Positions 33,127 through 41,054 of a stretch of 44,082 bases of DNA are shown in pieces. A program made the translations under genes and the position numbers. Source of the stretch: Levilactobacillus namurensis DSM 19117. GTDB taxonomy: Bacteria; Bacillota; Bacilli; Lactobacillales; Lactobacillaceae. The notes under the pieces are model-generated. The model made no database searches, was not told where the DNA came from, and saw only the letters and a program-made list of their open reading frames with translations. Position 1 is the first letter of the stretch. Each line of letters begins with the position of its first letter. The stretch lies in contig NZ_AZDT01000002.1 in NCBI RefSeq assembly GCF_001434785.1, positions 1 to 44,082 of the forward strand, given 5' to 3'.

Positions 33127-33582
33127 CTATTCTGCTGAACTGGGGGTCTCATTCGCGACGGCGCGCAAGGCAAGCTGTTGAATCTGGGCGACTAACGCGT
33201 CATGGTCGGCGACTGGAACGTCGACCAATAAGGCATCCGCCACGGCTTGCCGGAGCTTCACGATTTCCGGGTAGATGCGCTCCCCCTTCTTGGTCAGGGA
33301 CAGCTCATAGACCCGCCGATCGTTCTTCGACTGGCGCTTACGCACGTAGCCGAGGTTCACTAATTGGTTCACGGCTCGGGTCACGTTGCTGGGATTCAGA
33401 TAGGTCAAGCTGATTAACTTATCCTGGGTCATTCGCGGCTGTTCATGCAACCGCAAGATATAGTAATACATGCTAGCATTCAACCGGTAGGGTTGGAGAC
33501 GGCGGTCTAACGCGATCCGCGTGTACCGGTTCGCAATCGACAGCCATTTGAGAATATCTGAATCGTTCGCAGCTGTGCCCAT
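33127..33582 (-). CDS. MarR family transcriptional regulator
   Basis: A 151-aa winged-helix regulator. The recognition region is MTQDKLISLTYLNPSNVTRAVNQLVNLGYVRKR, followed by the wing KNDRRVYELSLTKKG, both typical of MarR proteins. The start ATG 33582 has GAGGGGG eight bases upstream. It lies just upstream of the ABC exporter operon but is separated from it by a terminator, so co-regulation is possible rather than shown. Target unknown. Confidence 0.9.
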   Translation of the reverse strand: MGTAANDSDILKWLSIANRYTRIALDRRLQPYRLNASMYYYILRLHEQPRMTQDKLISLTYLNPSNVTRAVNQLVNLGYVRKRQSKNDRRVYELSLTKKGERIYPEIVKLRQAVADALLVDVPVADHDALVAQIQQLALRAVANETPSSAE

Positions 33583-33662
33583 GAACCAAGCCCCCTCTCA
33601 TCAAATTACGTGCGCAAGCATATACTAAATAGATTGAAAAGTCAACTGATTCGTTTCCAAGT

Positions 33663-33698
33663 AAAAAGCGCTCCAGCCTTAGACTGAAACGCTTGGAA
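33663..33698 (-). terminator. Terminator of lepB
   Basis: On the minus strand AAGCGTTTCAG and CTGGAGCGCTT pair with G-T allowance around seven bases and run into TTTTT, a few bases after the lepB stop. Confidence 0.75.
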
Positions 33699-33702
33699 GC
33701 CC

Positions 33703-34287
33703 TTAATAGGCCACGGAATTAATATTGGCTCGCTTGGTCTTGGTCGAGGTCCAGAATGGCACCTTGACCACCCCTACGACCTTATCTTTATCGACAAAGC
33801 CCCAGTAACGGCTGTCGTTGGACACACTCCGGTGATCCCCGAGAACGAAGTACTTGCCCTTAGGGACGACCGTGACGTGCTTACCCCAGCCATTCTGCTT
33901 TCCTAAGCTAGCTAAGGTCCAGTTCCCGGTGCCGGAAGTTCGTTCGCTCTCGCTGATGAAGCTTTGCTTGATCTTCTTATTATTCACATAGAGGTAACCG
34001 TTCTTGCTGGCAACCTTATCGCCGGGCAAGCCGATGACCCGCTTAACGTAGTTCGTATGGGTCTTGGCGGACGGATCCTCACCGTACGCGTCAAAGACGA
34101 TGACGCTCAGATGCTTGATCTTAGCGGGCTTTAACGCCACAACTTTTTCCGCGTTATCCAGGTTCGGCTCCATGGATGGCCCATCGACCCGCACTCGGGT
34201 GAAGACGAACGCCTTAATCGCAAAGGCGATGGCTAACCCAATCAATACGGGGACAACCCAACTCATGATTTCTTTTGTTTTTTGCAT
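33703..34287 (-). CDS. lepB: Signal peptidase I
   Basis: Membrane serine protease that removes signal peptides from exported proteins. Started at ATG 34287, eight bases after AAGGAG, it has 194 residues. One N-terminal helix (about residues 9-28) precedes the catalytic Ser38 in GPSMEPN; the general base is Lys82 in YVKRVIGLPGD. The box GDHRSVSNDSRYWGFV is present. The size and single helix fit the short Gram-positive type. Lactobacilli often have more than one copy. Confidence 0.95.
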   Translation of the reverse strand: MQKTKEIMSWVVPVLIGLAIAFAIKAFVFTRVRVDGPSMEPNLDNAEKVVALKPAKIKHLSVIVFDAYGEDPSAKTHTNYVKRVIGLPGDKVASKNGYLYVNNKKIKQSFISESERTSGTGNWTLASLGKQNGWGKHVTVVPKGKYFVLGDHRSVSNDSRYWGFVDKDKVVGVVKVPFWTSTKTKRANINSVAY

Positions 34288-34629
34288 CGATGGCACTCCT
34301 TATAAAACAACGATTTAATGATTTACTTAACGGGAAGCTTTCCCGCAGTCGGTCCCCTGGGGGACGACACTCAGGTCTAGAACTGTTATTAATCTTACCA
34401 TTTACCGTCCTAAAACCCTACGAATTGACCTAAAATTAATTTATTTGTGACAAATATTGGCATAACCCGCCGGAGGCCCCTTGCAAATTTGTCAGATTCC
34501 AGCAATAATGAAGGACAGAGATTACTGCGACCGTGACACCCACTGGACCGCCATTCTGCTAAGCAGAGTAGCGGTCCAGTGCTTTACGGCCATTTCGATA
34601 TTAAGATTATTATGAAAGGGCTGACTACT
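34288..34629. promoter_or_regulatory. Divergent region between lepB and the Bcr/CflA exporter
   Basis: This 342-bp gap has no gene. A plus-strand promoter is likely at TTGCAA (34481-34486) and AATAAT (34504-34509), spacer 17 bp. Its leader contains CACTGGACCGC/GCGGTCCAGTG (34541-34551, 34571-34581), a perfect 11-bp stem with an inner TCTGCT/AGCAGA stem. No T-run follows, so it may be a leader control element or an mRNA stabiliser. Confidence 0.5.
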
Positions 34630-35823
34630 TTGGAACCATTACTTTCTCGTCGCCGGCAGATCTGGCTCACGCTGCTCTTGGGAACCGTGAGTGCCACCGG
34701 ACCCCTAGCCATTGACCTGTATCTCCCGGCGCTTCCCCAGATGCGGACGCAGTTCATGACCAACGCCTCGTTAATGCAACTGAGTATCACCAGCTGTCTG
34801 GTCGGATTAGCTCTAGGCCAACTGATTGCCGGCCCCTTCTCCGACCAGTACGGGCGTAAAAAGCCGTTGATCATCGGCTTTTTAATTTTCGGCCTGGTCT
34901 CCTTAGCCATCGCCTTTATTCACTCGATCTGGCTACTGATCGGACTGCGCTTTATTCAAGGCATCGCCGGCGCGACCGGCCAAGTCCTGGCGCGGGCAGT
35001 GGCCCGTGACCTGTTCTCTGGGAAAAAGCTGACCCGCTTTTATGCCATGCTGAACACGGTCAACGGGGTCTTCCCGATCATCGCGCCCATTATCGGGGGC
35101 TTCATGATCCACTACGTCGATTGGGAGGCCATCTTCGTCTTACTGGCTTTCATCGGTCTGGCCATCGCCTTAGCCGTGGTCTGGGGATTGCACGAGACCC
35201 TGCCGGTCAACCAGCGTCAGGCTGGCGGCTACAAGAGTGCCTTCCTGGCCATGGGCGGACTGGTGGTCCAACCCGCCTTCTGGCCGCTGATTCTGGCAAC
35301 GGGGCTGGTCTACGGGGCCCTCTTCAGCTACATCTCGGCGTCGACCTTCGTCTTCCAGACCGGGTTCGGTATGCCTCCGCAAACCTTTAGCCTCCTGTAC
35401 GCTTTCAACGGACTGGGCATCGTGGTTGGGAGCAACCTGCCGGGGCAACTAGCCAAGCGCTTCTCGAACCGGCAACAATTGACCGGGCTCCTGCTAGCGG
35501 CCATGGCCGTGAGTGCCGTGCTCTTGGTATCGCTCCTCTTCCCCGCCAACCTCTGGCTGGTGATTGGCCTGGTCCTCTTATTAGTCATCTTGATTGGGGC
35601 GCTCTTGACGCTGACCGTTACCGTGATCATGGACCGCGCCACCACCAATGCTGGCGGGGCCTCGGCCGTCATCGGCTTGTCCCAAAATGCCTGCGGTGGA
35701 ATCGCGTCGCCCCTAGCCGGGATGTCCGGTAGTTCCTACGCCGCCATGGCGACCATGCTCTTCGCCTGCAGCGCTGGGGCCTACGGGCTGATTCGGTTCC
35801 AGGGTCACCACCTCGACCATTAA
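34630..35823 (+). CDS. Bcr/CflA family multidrug exporter (MFS)
   Basis: A 12-helix proton-driven exporter of the DHA1 group. The start is probably TTG at 34630, eight bases after AAAGGG, giving 397 residues; ATG 34612 lacks a ribosome site. Bcr/CflA marks include PLAIDLYLPALPQM in helix 1 and the motif-A loop GPFSDQYGRKKPL; the motif-C region reads GIAGATGQVLARAVARDLF. Substrates are unknown: family members export bicyclomycin, chloramphenicol or amino acids. Monocistronic. Confidence 0.9.
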   Translation: MEPLLSRRRQIWLTLLLGTVSATGPLAIDLYLPALPQMRTQFMTNASLMQLSITSCLVGLALGQLIAGPFSDQYGRKKPLIIGFLIFGLVSLAIAFIHSIWLLIGLRFIQGIAGATGQVLARAVARDLFSGKKLTRFYAMLNTVNGVFPIIAPIIGGFMIHYVDWEAIFVLLAFIGLAIALAVVWGLHETLPVNQRQAGGYKSAFLAMGGLVVQPAFWPLILATGLVYGALFSYISASTFVFQTGFGMPPQTFSLLYAFNGLGIVVGSNLPGQLAKRFSNRQQLTGLLLAAMAVSAVLLVSLLFPANLWLVIGLVLLLVILIGALLTLTVTVIMDRATTNAGGASAVIGLSQNACGGIASPLAGMSGSSYAAMATMLFACSAGAYGLIRFQGHHLDH

Positions 35824-35867
35824 TCAGCTTCCGCTACAGACAACCCTAATTTAACTTGTAAACGCCT

Positions 35868-35908
35868 AAAAGGCGCGTGCTTCGACTGACCCGAAGCGCG
35901 CGCCTTTT
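35868..35908. terminator. Bidirectional terminator between the MFS gene and hrtA
   Basis: AAAAGGCGCG-GCTTCG and CGAAGCG-GCGCCTTTT pair around a short loop, with A and T runs at either end, between two convergent genes. Confidence 0.85.
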
Positions 35909-35951
35909 GCGTTGTCTTTACTTAGTACATCGTTACCAGGAAGCAAGCGTC

Positions 35952-36626
35952 TCAAGCCTCCAGGGTCAGCTGGCCATCCATCAGTTGGTAGACGTGGTCG
36001 GCGAACTCGCGGAGGCGAAGGTCATGGGTGACCACCACAACGGCCTTATGGTGGTCCTGGGCCAGCTGTTGAAGGATGCGTCCCACGACCTTGACTCGAT
36101 CGCTATCCAGTGCCGCCGTAGGCTCGTCCGCCAAGATAATCGCGGGATCCTGATACAGGGCCCGGGCAATCGCGACCCGCTGACTTTGTCCCCCGGACAG
36201 GTTGCCCGGGTACTGGTCGACGATTGGCGCAATCCCCAGTTCGTCCAAGAGCTGGTGTAGGGCCACTGGACTCAGGTTGCCCTGCGGCTTGACCCGGTCG
36301 ACTAAGGCGAACTGGTCCCGGACGGTCAGGTACGGCACCAGGTTGTGGGCTTGCAGAATGAAGCCAATCTGGTGTAACCGCAGTTTATCGCGGTCCTTGG
36401 CCGCCATGCTTGCCAGGGCCTGCCCGTCAACGGTCACCCGGCCATCTGTCGGCGTTTGAATGCCGCCGGCGATGGTCAAAAAGGTACTCTTCCCGGAGCC
36501 GGACGGGCCTAAGACTAGGCTAAGTTCACCGGGTTGGGTCGCGAAGTTGACGTCGTTTAGGACTTGAACACGACTCGTTCCCTGACCAAAAAATTTATTG
36601 ACGTGTTGTAACGCTAATGCGGGCAT
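35952..36626 (-). CDS. hrtA: Heme exporter ATP-binding subunit
   Basis: A 224-aa ATPase of the MacB/LolD type, started at ATG 36626 with GGAGG upstream inside hrtB's last codons. Walker A GPSGSGKST, Q-loop ILQAHNLVPYLT, signature NLSGGQSQRVAIARAL and Walker B IILADEPTAALD are all intact. It follows hrtB after 4 bp. Together with HrtB it forms the HrtBA exporter that removes toxic heme from the membrane. The assignment rests on the operon's regulator and operators as well as on the sequence. Confidence 0.85.
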   Translation of the reverse strand: MPALALQHVNKFFGQGTSRVQVLNDVNFATQPGELSLVLGPSGSGKSTFLTIAGGIQTPTDGRVTVDGQALASMAAKDRDKLRLHQIGFILQAHNLVPYLTVRDQFALVDRVKPQGNLSPVALHQLLDELGIAPIVDQYPGNLSGGQSQRVAIARALYQDPAIILADEPTAALDSDRVKVVGRILQQLAQDHHKAVVVVTHDLRLREFADHVYQLMDGQLTLEA

Positions 36627-36630
36627 CTGC

Positions 36631-37689
36631 TTATCCTCCAATCACGGTCACGGGATCGACTTTCAAAATCAGTTTCACTGGAATCAACGCACCCAAGATC
36701 CCGGTCAAGAGGATGCCGCCAGTGACCCCCGCCAAGAGTGGCAGGTTAAAGCTAATCGGTACCCCTAGCGGCAAGATCCGCATGGTGGCCACCGTCAACA
36801 GAGCGCCCAGAACTAAGCCGCCAACGACCAAGATGAAGGCCTGGCTCAGTGTCGTGCTGACCAAAAACTTCGACGGAATCCCCTGGGCACGCAAGACGGC
36901 GTAGTTGGGCAGCTTCTGCATGGTCAGGATATACAAGAAGACGGCGATCACCACTACCGCGATGATCATCAAGAAACCGATCATGAAGGTAAACGTGGTG
37001 TTCTGGGCAGAATAGCCCGGTAACTTGTTGATGAAGGTCTGGGTACTGTAGGTCTTCAACGGACTCGGCACTGCCTGGTGGGCCCGCTGAGAAACTACGG
37101 CACTGGCCTTAAAGGCGGGAGTGACCCCACGCAAGGTCCGCCATGCGCCCAACGTCCCGTAGACTACCGGGGCCACGCTCAACTTAGCGTTTTTGGTGAA
37201 GCCCACGATGGTGTACTTGCCATCCACGGAATTTAGGGTCACGCGGTCACCCAGCTTGTAGCCCTGCTGCTGAAAGGCGGTGTCCGCGACGATTTGACGA
37301 TCGTTACGGGCTTTATGCCCCGCCGTCAATGTCAGGTTGCGGGAGATAAACTGCTGGGGTTGTAGGCCTAAAAATTGGGCGGACAGGTTGGGGCGTTGGC
37401 TGGCTTTAGCCACGACTCCCGCTTGTCCCAGATACGCTTGCGAACGCTTCAGGGTCATTTTATCCGCAGTATCGGCAGTAATCAGCGACTGGGACAGGCT
37501 GACGTTGGCGTCCTTATCCAAGGCCACGCTCTGCGCTTGCCAAGAATCGATGGCCTGCGTGTTTTGCTGCGCTAGCCCGTAAGCCAGGCCGCTTAAGACA
37601 TAGACTAAGTAACTGATCAGGAGAATCATTCCGATAATCAAGCCATACCGGAGCTTCTCGTGACGAATTTCTTTTAAAGCTAAAAACAT
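36631..37689 (-). CDS. hrtB: Heme exporter permease (FtsX family)
   Basis: A 352-aa membrane protein with one N-terminal helix (YGLIIGMILLISYLVYVLSGLAYGLA), an extracellular domain of about 180 residues and three C-terminal helices, the FtsX/MacB layout. The start MFLALKEIRHEKLRYGLIIG resembles HrtB of Lactococcus. GGAGGG precedes the ATG. It sits between hrtR and hrtA, the gene order of the lactococcal hrtRBA operon. Confidence 0.85.
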   Translation of the reverse strand: MFLALKEIRHEKLRYGLIIGMILLISYLVYVLSGLAYGLAQQNTQAIDSWQAQSVALDKDANVSLSQSLITADTADKMTLKRSQAYLGQAGVVAKASQRPNLSAQFLGLQPQQFISRNLTLTAGHKARNDRQIVADTAFQQQGYKLGDRVTLNSVDGKYTIVGFTKNAKLSVAPVVYGTLGAWRTLRGVTPAFKASAVVSQRAHQAVPSPLKTYSTQTFINKLPGYSAQNTTFTFMIGFLMIIAVVVIAVFLYILTMQKLPNYAVLRAQGIPSKFLVSTTLSQAFILVVGGLVLGALLTVATMRILPLGVPISFNLPLLAGVTGGILLTGILGALIPVKLILKVDPVTVIGG

Positions 37690-37707
37690 CTGTTTCCCTC
37701 CTTAGGT

Positions 37708-38217
37708 CTAGTCCGCTAACGCCCGTAATGCGGTCTGGAACCGCGCTAGACTGGCCGTTCGACTATCCGGACGTAACATAATCTCTTTAATCGTGGCGTG
37801 GCTCAGGACCATGGCCGCCCAGACGGGAGCCGTCATGGTCGCCGGAATGGCGGGCGCCACGGGCAACAGGCCCTCGTTGGTTTGAAAATGGCGTTGGATT
37901 AACGCGTAATAGGGGCTGGCAGTCGCCTGGTCCACGAAGTCGCGGACCGCCGCGTAAGTGGCCGCTACGTCCAGGTCGCTTACCGAGGTCGGCACGGCCT
38001 GATGAATCTGGTCGAGGGCCAAGCCGTACAGGTACTGATACGCGTCGGTCAAGTCGGCGAAGTACTTATAAAAGGCCCCGCGAGCGATGTCGGCCTGCTT
38101 GACGATGCGGGCGACTTGCGCCGTGGCTAGTGAGTGGGCTGAAAATTCTGTGAGTAACGCCGCCGTGATGCGGTCGCGTTTGGGTGCAGTTAAATGGTCA
38201 AAGGTTGCGGTTGGCAT
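37708..38217 (-). CDS. hrtR: Heme-sensing TetR-family repressor
   Basis: A 169-aa regulator. The DNA-binding part is TAQVARIVKQADIARGAFYKYFADLTDAY (about residues 32-60). In lactococcal HrtR, heme is held by His72 and His149; here His72 is at the identical position (LDQIHQAV) and His140 lies in the matching C-terminal helix (VLSHATIKEI). Two TGACACCGTGTCA palindromes stand at its promoter, differing only at the central base from the lactococcal HrtR operator core. This is the first gene of the operon and should repress it until heme binds. AGGAGG precedes the ATG. Confidence 0.88.
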   Translation of the reverse strand: MPTATFDHLTAPKRDRITAALLTEFSAHSLATAQVARIVKQADIARGAFYKYFADLTDAYQYLYGLALDQIHQAVPTSVSDLDVAATYAAVRDFVDQATASPYYALIQRHFQTNEGLLPVAPAIPATMTAPVWAAMVLSHATIKEIMLRPDSRTASLARFQTALRALAD

Positions 38218-38240
38218 TGAAACGCCTCCTGAAAATAATT

Positions 38241-38257
38241 AGTGACACCGTGTCACT
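38241..38257. promoter_or_regulatory. HrtR operator 2
   Basis: AGTGACACCGTGTCACT is a perfect 17-bp palindrome around one central base. It lies in the predicted leader, between the -10 and the hrtR start. Confidence 0.85.
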
Positions 38258-38273
38258 TTTAGTTGATGAATTG

Positions 38274-38302
38274 AGAATAGCACGTTGGTGACACCGTGTC
38301 AA
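38274..38302 (-). promoter_or_regulatory. hrtRBA promoter overlapping operator 1
   Basis: On the minus strand a perfect TTGACA -35 (38302-38297) and TATTCT -10 (38279-38274) are spaced 17 bp. The -35 lies inside operator 1 (TGACACCGTGTCA, 38289-38301), so repressor binding excludes RNA polymerase. The two operator centres are 46 bp apart. Confidence 0.85.
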
Positions 38303-38440
38303 CTTTAGGCGTTTCGGTACCGGAGATTGTTAAATTATTGTCTAAAATCGTAAATTTCTTGTGTGATTGTGGCCGGGACGCGCCACTAGTTCGGCCGTAT
38401 GGTACGCTTGATTCACTAACGTCTTCGGGGAGGAACCACC

Positions 38441-39013
38441 ATGTTGACCACTATCGCAACGGGTATCGTGGCTTACGCATCGACCAGTATTGATTGTTTG
38501 ATTTTACTGACCATTCTATTCGGGATTCATGGCAACTCAGCCAACCGCGCCATCTACCTGGGTGATTGTCTGGGAACCACGGTACTGCTTCTGATCAGCG
38601 GCCTTTGTGCGTATCCGTTACGCAGTCTGCCCCAAACCACGATTATGGGTGTCCTGGGCATCTTTCCGATTCTCATCGGGCTAAAAACGGCGTTCACCGC
38701 ACCCCAAGCTCAGGATTCCTCTCAACTGACTAAGTCTCGGCACCGCCTCTCCTGGACCATCGCGACGTTGATCATTTCGACCGGCGCCGACAACATCAGC
38801 GTCTACGTCCCCTTACTGACCCAGGCTCTATCCTGGCAGATTGTGGTCTTGATCATCACCCTGTTTGCCATGCTGACGGTCTTCTATTGGGCGGCCAAGT
38901 GTCTGGCCCAGTTGCCCTACCGTCACTGGTTACAGCGCAACGGCCACTATGTCACAGCAGTCTTGTACCTGTTCATCGGGTGCTCACTGCTGTTTCGCGC
39001 CTACGCCCCTTAA
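38441..39013 (+). CDS. CadD-family membrane transporter
   Basis: A 190-aa, five-helix membrane protein of the cadmium-resistance transporter (CadD) family. The N-terminus GIVAYASTSIDCLILLTILFG carries the conserved Ser-x-Asp in helix 1, followed by the IYLGDCLGTTVLL loop. STGADNISVYVPL in the second half is the repeated counterpart. GGGGAGG precedes the ATG. Family members give cadmium or quaternary amine resistance. No CadC/ArsR regulator is next to it, unlike plasmid cadDX. It diverges from hrtR. Confidence 0.85.
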   Translation: MLTTIATGIVAYASTSIDCLILLTILFGIHGNSANRAIYLGDCLGTTVLLLISGLCAYPLRSLPQTTIMGVLGIFPILIGLKTAFTAPQAQDSSQLTKSRHRLSWTIATLIISTGADNISVYVPLLTQALSWQIVVLIITLFAMLTVFYWAAKCLAQLPYRHWLQRNGHYVTAVLYLFIGCSLLFRAYAP

Positions 39014-39029
39014 TGTTTCATGTGAAACA
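39014..39029. other. parS: parS-like site, one mismatch
   Basis: TGTTTCATGTGAAACA differs from the perfect parS sequence at 13748-13763 in a single base (C to T at the eighth position). It begins 1 bp after the CadD-family stop codon, before the terminator. Near-consensus sites of this kind also bind ParB in other Firmicutes. Confidence 0.6.
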
Positions 39030-39031
39030 AA

Positions 39032-39076
39032 AAACGCCCGGATTCGTCAGCACACACTGACCGAATCCGGGCGTTT
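39032..39076. terminator. Bidirectional terminator between the CadD gene and cytX
   Basis: AAACGCCCGGATTCG and CGAATCCGGGCGTTT form an exact 15-bp stem enclosing an inner CAG/CTG pair, with A/T runs outside. Confidence 0.9.
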
Positions 39077-39084
39077 ATCTTACG

Positions 39085-40269
39085 TTAGTCTTGCTTAGTC
39101 ATCAATGGATACCGCCGGGTGACCCGGCTCGTCAGGTAGACGCCTAACGATAACCCCAGCAGGAGCAATAACGTGGTCCCACCGAAGAAATCCAGCTTCT
39201 GTAACCAGGAATACCCGATGACCCCGATGAGCCACCATGCGAAGTTCCAGCCCACGGCTAATCGTTGCTTGAGACCGAAAACGCTGACCGCCAAAATGGC
39301 GAATAACGGGGAGAAGACCGCGCCAATCGCGTACAAGAAGTTCTGGTAGAAGGTCATCGAGACCCCTAACGCGATAGCCAGCCCCACCACTGTGACGCCG
39401 ACACCCCACAGGTTCACGTGGCCCCGGTGCACCAAGTTGTTCAAGTTGGTGGCCGCCGAAAAAGCGTCCATGAAGGTGGTGGTCACGGTCGAGAACACGA
39501 TCACCAACAGAGCCAAAATTCCGATCTTCGACTGGGCTAAGACGGCCGTGAAATCTGCTTGACCCGTTAAGATCACGGTGAACAGGCCAATCGCAAACAT
39601 CGCGACGCTCCCCAGGAAATACCCGCTCACGCTGACCAGGCTGGCCCGCCAGGGTTGCGTGGTCTTGCGGGTGTAGTCCCCAATCAAGGGTAACCAGGAC
39701 AGGGCCATGGTCACGTTCAATTCAACGGCACTTCCAAAGCTTAACGCCGCACCGTGACTGGGATGGACGTGCCCGGTCGCCAAGATGGCGCCCATCATAA
39801 CCAGCATCCCCACGGCCAGAAGAATCACGACTAGGTTATTCACCCGAAACAGCCAGTCGTGGTCTAGGAGGAGCCAAACGATGATCAAGGCCGCCACGAT
39901 GCTGGCCATTAAGACAGCCGAGTGGAACCCCAGCAGGTGCTGAGAAATACCGTTCATCGCAAGCTGGGCGTTGACGATCATCACGGCGGTCCAACCTAAT
40001 AATTGCAGCGCGTTCAAGAGGGAAAAGAGCCGGACGCCCCAGGGACCAAAGACCGTCTGGGTCACCCCAATCGCCGACTGGTGTTGCTGAGCGGATAAGT
40101 AAGCCGCCGGCAACAGAAAGAGGCCACAACCGATCAAGTGCCCCACCAGAATCGCCGCTAATCCCCGTTGCCATCCTAATGGGGCCATCAGGGTACCGGT
40201 CACGATCTCCGCAATCGAGATTGCCGCGCCAAGCCAAAGTAAAAAGAGGCCATGTAACTGTGTCTTCAT
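39085..40269 (-). CDS. cytX: Hydroxymethylpyrimidine permease CytX (NCS1 family)
   Basis: A 394-aa importer with about 12 membrane segments of the cytosine/purine permease family. The N-terminus LFLLWLGAAISIAEIVTGTLMAPLGW is typical of CytX. A TPP riboswitch and terminator stand directly upstream, which makes uptake of the thiamine pyrimidine precursor (HMP) the likely role; cytX was named from such riboswitch contexts. GGAG precedes the ATG at 40269. No thiM, thiD or thiE gene is adjacent, so the phosphorylating enzymes must lie elsewhere. Confidence 0.88.
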   Translation of the reverse strand: MKTQLHGLFLLWLGAAISIAEIVTGTLMAPLGWQRGLAAILVGHLIGCGLFLLPAAYLSAQQHQSAIGVTQTVFGPWGVRLFSLLNALQLLGWTAVMIVNAQLAMNGISQHLLGFHSAVLMASIVAALIIVWLLLDHDWLFRVNNLVVILLAVGMLVMMGAILATGHVHPSHGAALSFGSAVELNVTMALSWLPLIGDYTRKTTQPWRASLVSVSGYFLGSVAMFAIGLFTVILTGQADFTAVLAQSKIGILALLVIVFSTVTTTFMDAFSAATNLNNLVHRGHVNLWGVGVTVVGLAIALGVSMTFYQNFLYAIGAVFSPLFAILAVSVFGLKQRLAVGWNFAWWLIGVIGYSWLQKLDFFGGTTLLLLLGLSLGVYLTSRVTRRYPLMTKQD

Positions 40270-40290
40270 CCAAAAAACTCCTTTGATTTA

Positions 40291-40334
40291 CAAAAACGAC
40301 TCCCGCTGGGTCGAGTCCGCGCGAAAGTCGTTTT
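40291..40334 (-). terminator. Riboswitch-controlled terminator before cytX
   Basis: On the minus strand AAAACGACT and AGTCGTTTT close a hairpin ending in TTTTTG, right after the TPP aptamer and about 20 bases before the cytX start. It should form when TPP is bound. Confidence 0.8.
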
Positions 40335-40339
40335 AATCG

Positions 40340-40428
40340 AACACTTTCCTTCGCAAGTCCTAACTTAACAGGTTCAAAGGGATCGAACGGTCGTTCATCT
40401 CAGCCCAATTGGGGCACCCCTAGTGTTT
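40340..40428 (-). ncRNA. TPP riboswitch (thi-box)
   Basis: On the minus strand the conserved blocks occur in order: ACACTAGGGGTGCC, GGGCTGAGATGAA, CCCTTTGAACCTG, TTAGGAC and GCGAAGGAAAGTGT. Both ends pair as helix P1. CTGAGA and the GAACCTG/GAAGGAAAGTG blocks are the pyrimidine and pyrophosphate sensor arms. The spacing and the following terminator show an OFF switch on cytX transcription. Confidence 0.97.
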
Positions 40429-40448
40429 TCGTATTTAGATTTACTTTC

Positions 40449-40477
40449 ATGGTACCGTTATCACTGCTAGAACTCAA
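40449..40477 (-). promoter_or_regulatory. Promoter of the riboswitch/cytX transcript
   Basis: On the minus strand TTGAGT (40477-40472) and TACCAT (40454-40449) are spaced 17 bp, about 20 bp before the aptamer begins. The -35 is just upstream of the merR stop codon on the transcript strand. Confidence 0.55.
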
Positions 40478-40478
40478 G

Positions 40479-40784
40479 TCAATCCGAGTAATCCCAAGTG
40501 AGGGGCGGCGTGGATTCGGCCAAGAAACGGGTATACTGCCCTTGCGGCTGGTCGGTAGCTAGTGGCTGACCATCCACCCGATTCTGTGCGACGTACGCCG
40601 CAATCTGGGAGAGCGCCATCCCACTGAGCCGCAACCGCTTGATCCGACTGAGCCACTGCAACGCACTGGCGTCTAAGGTGCCCTGGGCCGTGGTCGTAAT
40701 CAATCCCTGTTGCTGGTAGACCTGCACCGCCGCCGGTGTGAGTCCCACTAATTCTGCTGCCTGCTGAACCGTGTAGTCTGTCAT
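40479..40784 (-). CDS. MerR-type helix-turn-helix protein
   Basis: A 101-aa protein from ATG 40784, with GGGGGGG eleven bases upstream. The first 40 residues (YTVQQAAELVGLTPAAVQVYQQQGLITT) form the winged helix of MerR proteins, then WLSRIKRLRLSGMALSQIAAYVAQ continues the domain. After the dimerisation helix only about 20 residues remain, so no effector domain is present. The usual Arg-Tyr-Tyr of the wing is VYQQ here. It lies directly upstream of the thiamine-regulated cytX but is likely to be separate. Confidence 0.8.
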   Translation of the reverse strand: MTDYTVQQAAELVGLTPAAVQVYQQQGLITTTAQGTLDASALQWLSRIKRLRLSGMALSQIAAYVAQNRVDGQPLATDQPQGQYTRFLAESTPPLTWDYSD

Positions 40785-41019
40785 GCTAAAAGCCCCCCCG
40801 AACCACATCCTGTTAGGTACGCGTTTGTTCTTAATTATTAATAATAAATTTTAATAATTGATTTTAGTAATTAATTGAGATTTGTGATTTTCACAAGACC
40901 ATATTTCTAAGATACCTGCTCTTGCAACCCAGCACAACCCTCTTTACACAAGTCATGCAGAACCTTTACATTCCGGGGGTTAGCGCACTCTTTTTATTAC
41001 TTTTTTGATAATTAAGCTC
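40785..41019. promoter_or_regulatory. Intergenic region between lacM and merR
   Basis: The stretch 40835-40880 is almost pure A and T and rich in ATTAAT. It is followed by TTGTGATTTTCACAA (40882-40896), a 6-bp-arm palindrome that could be an operator. Nothing is encoded. Confidence 0.4.
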
Positions 41020-41047
41020 AAAAAAGAGCCGGCATCAAACCGACTCT
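41020..41047 (-). terminator. Terminator of lacLM
   Basis: On the minus strand AGAGTCGG and CCGGCTCT pair around seven bases and run into six T residues just after the lacM stop. Confidence 0.85.
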
Positions 41048-41054
41048 CTTGTGA

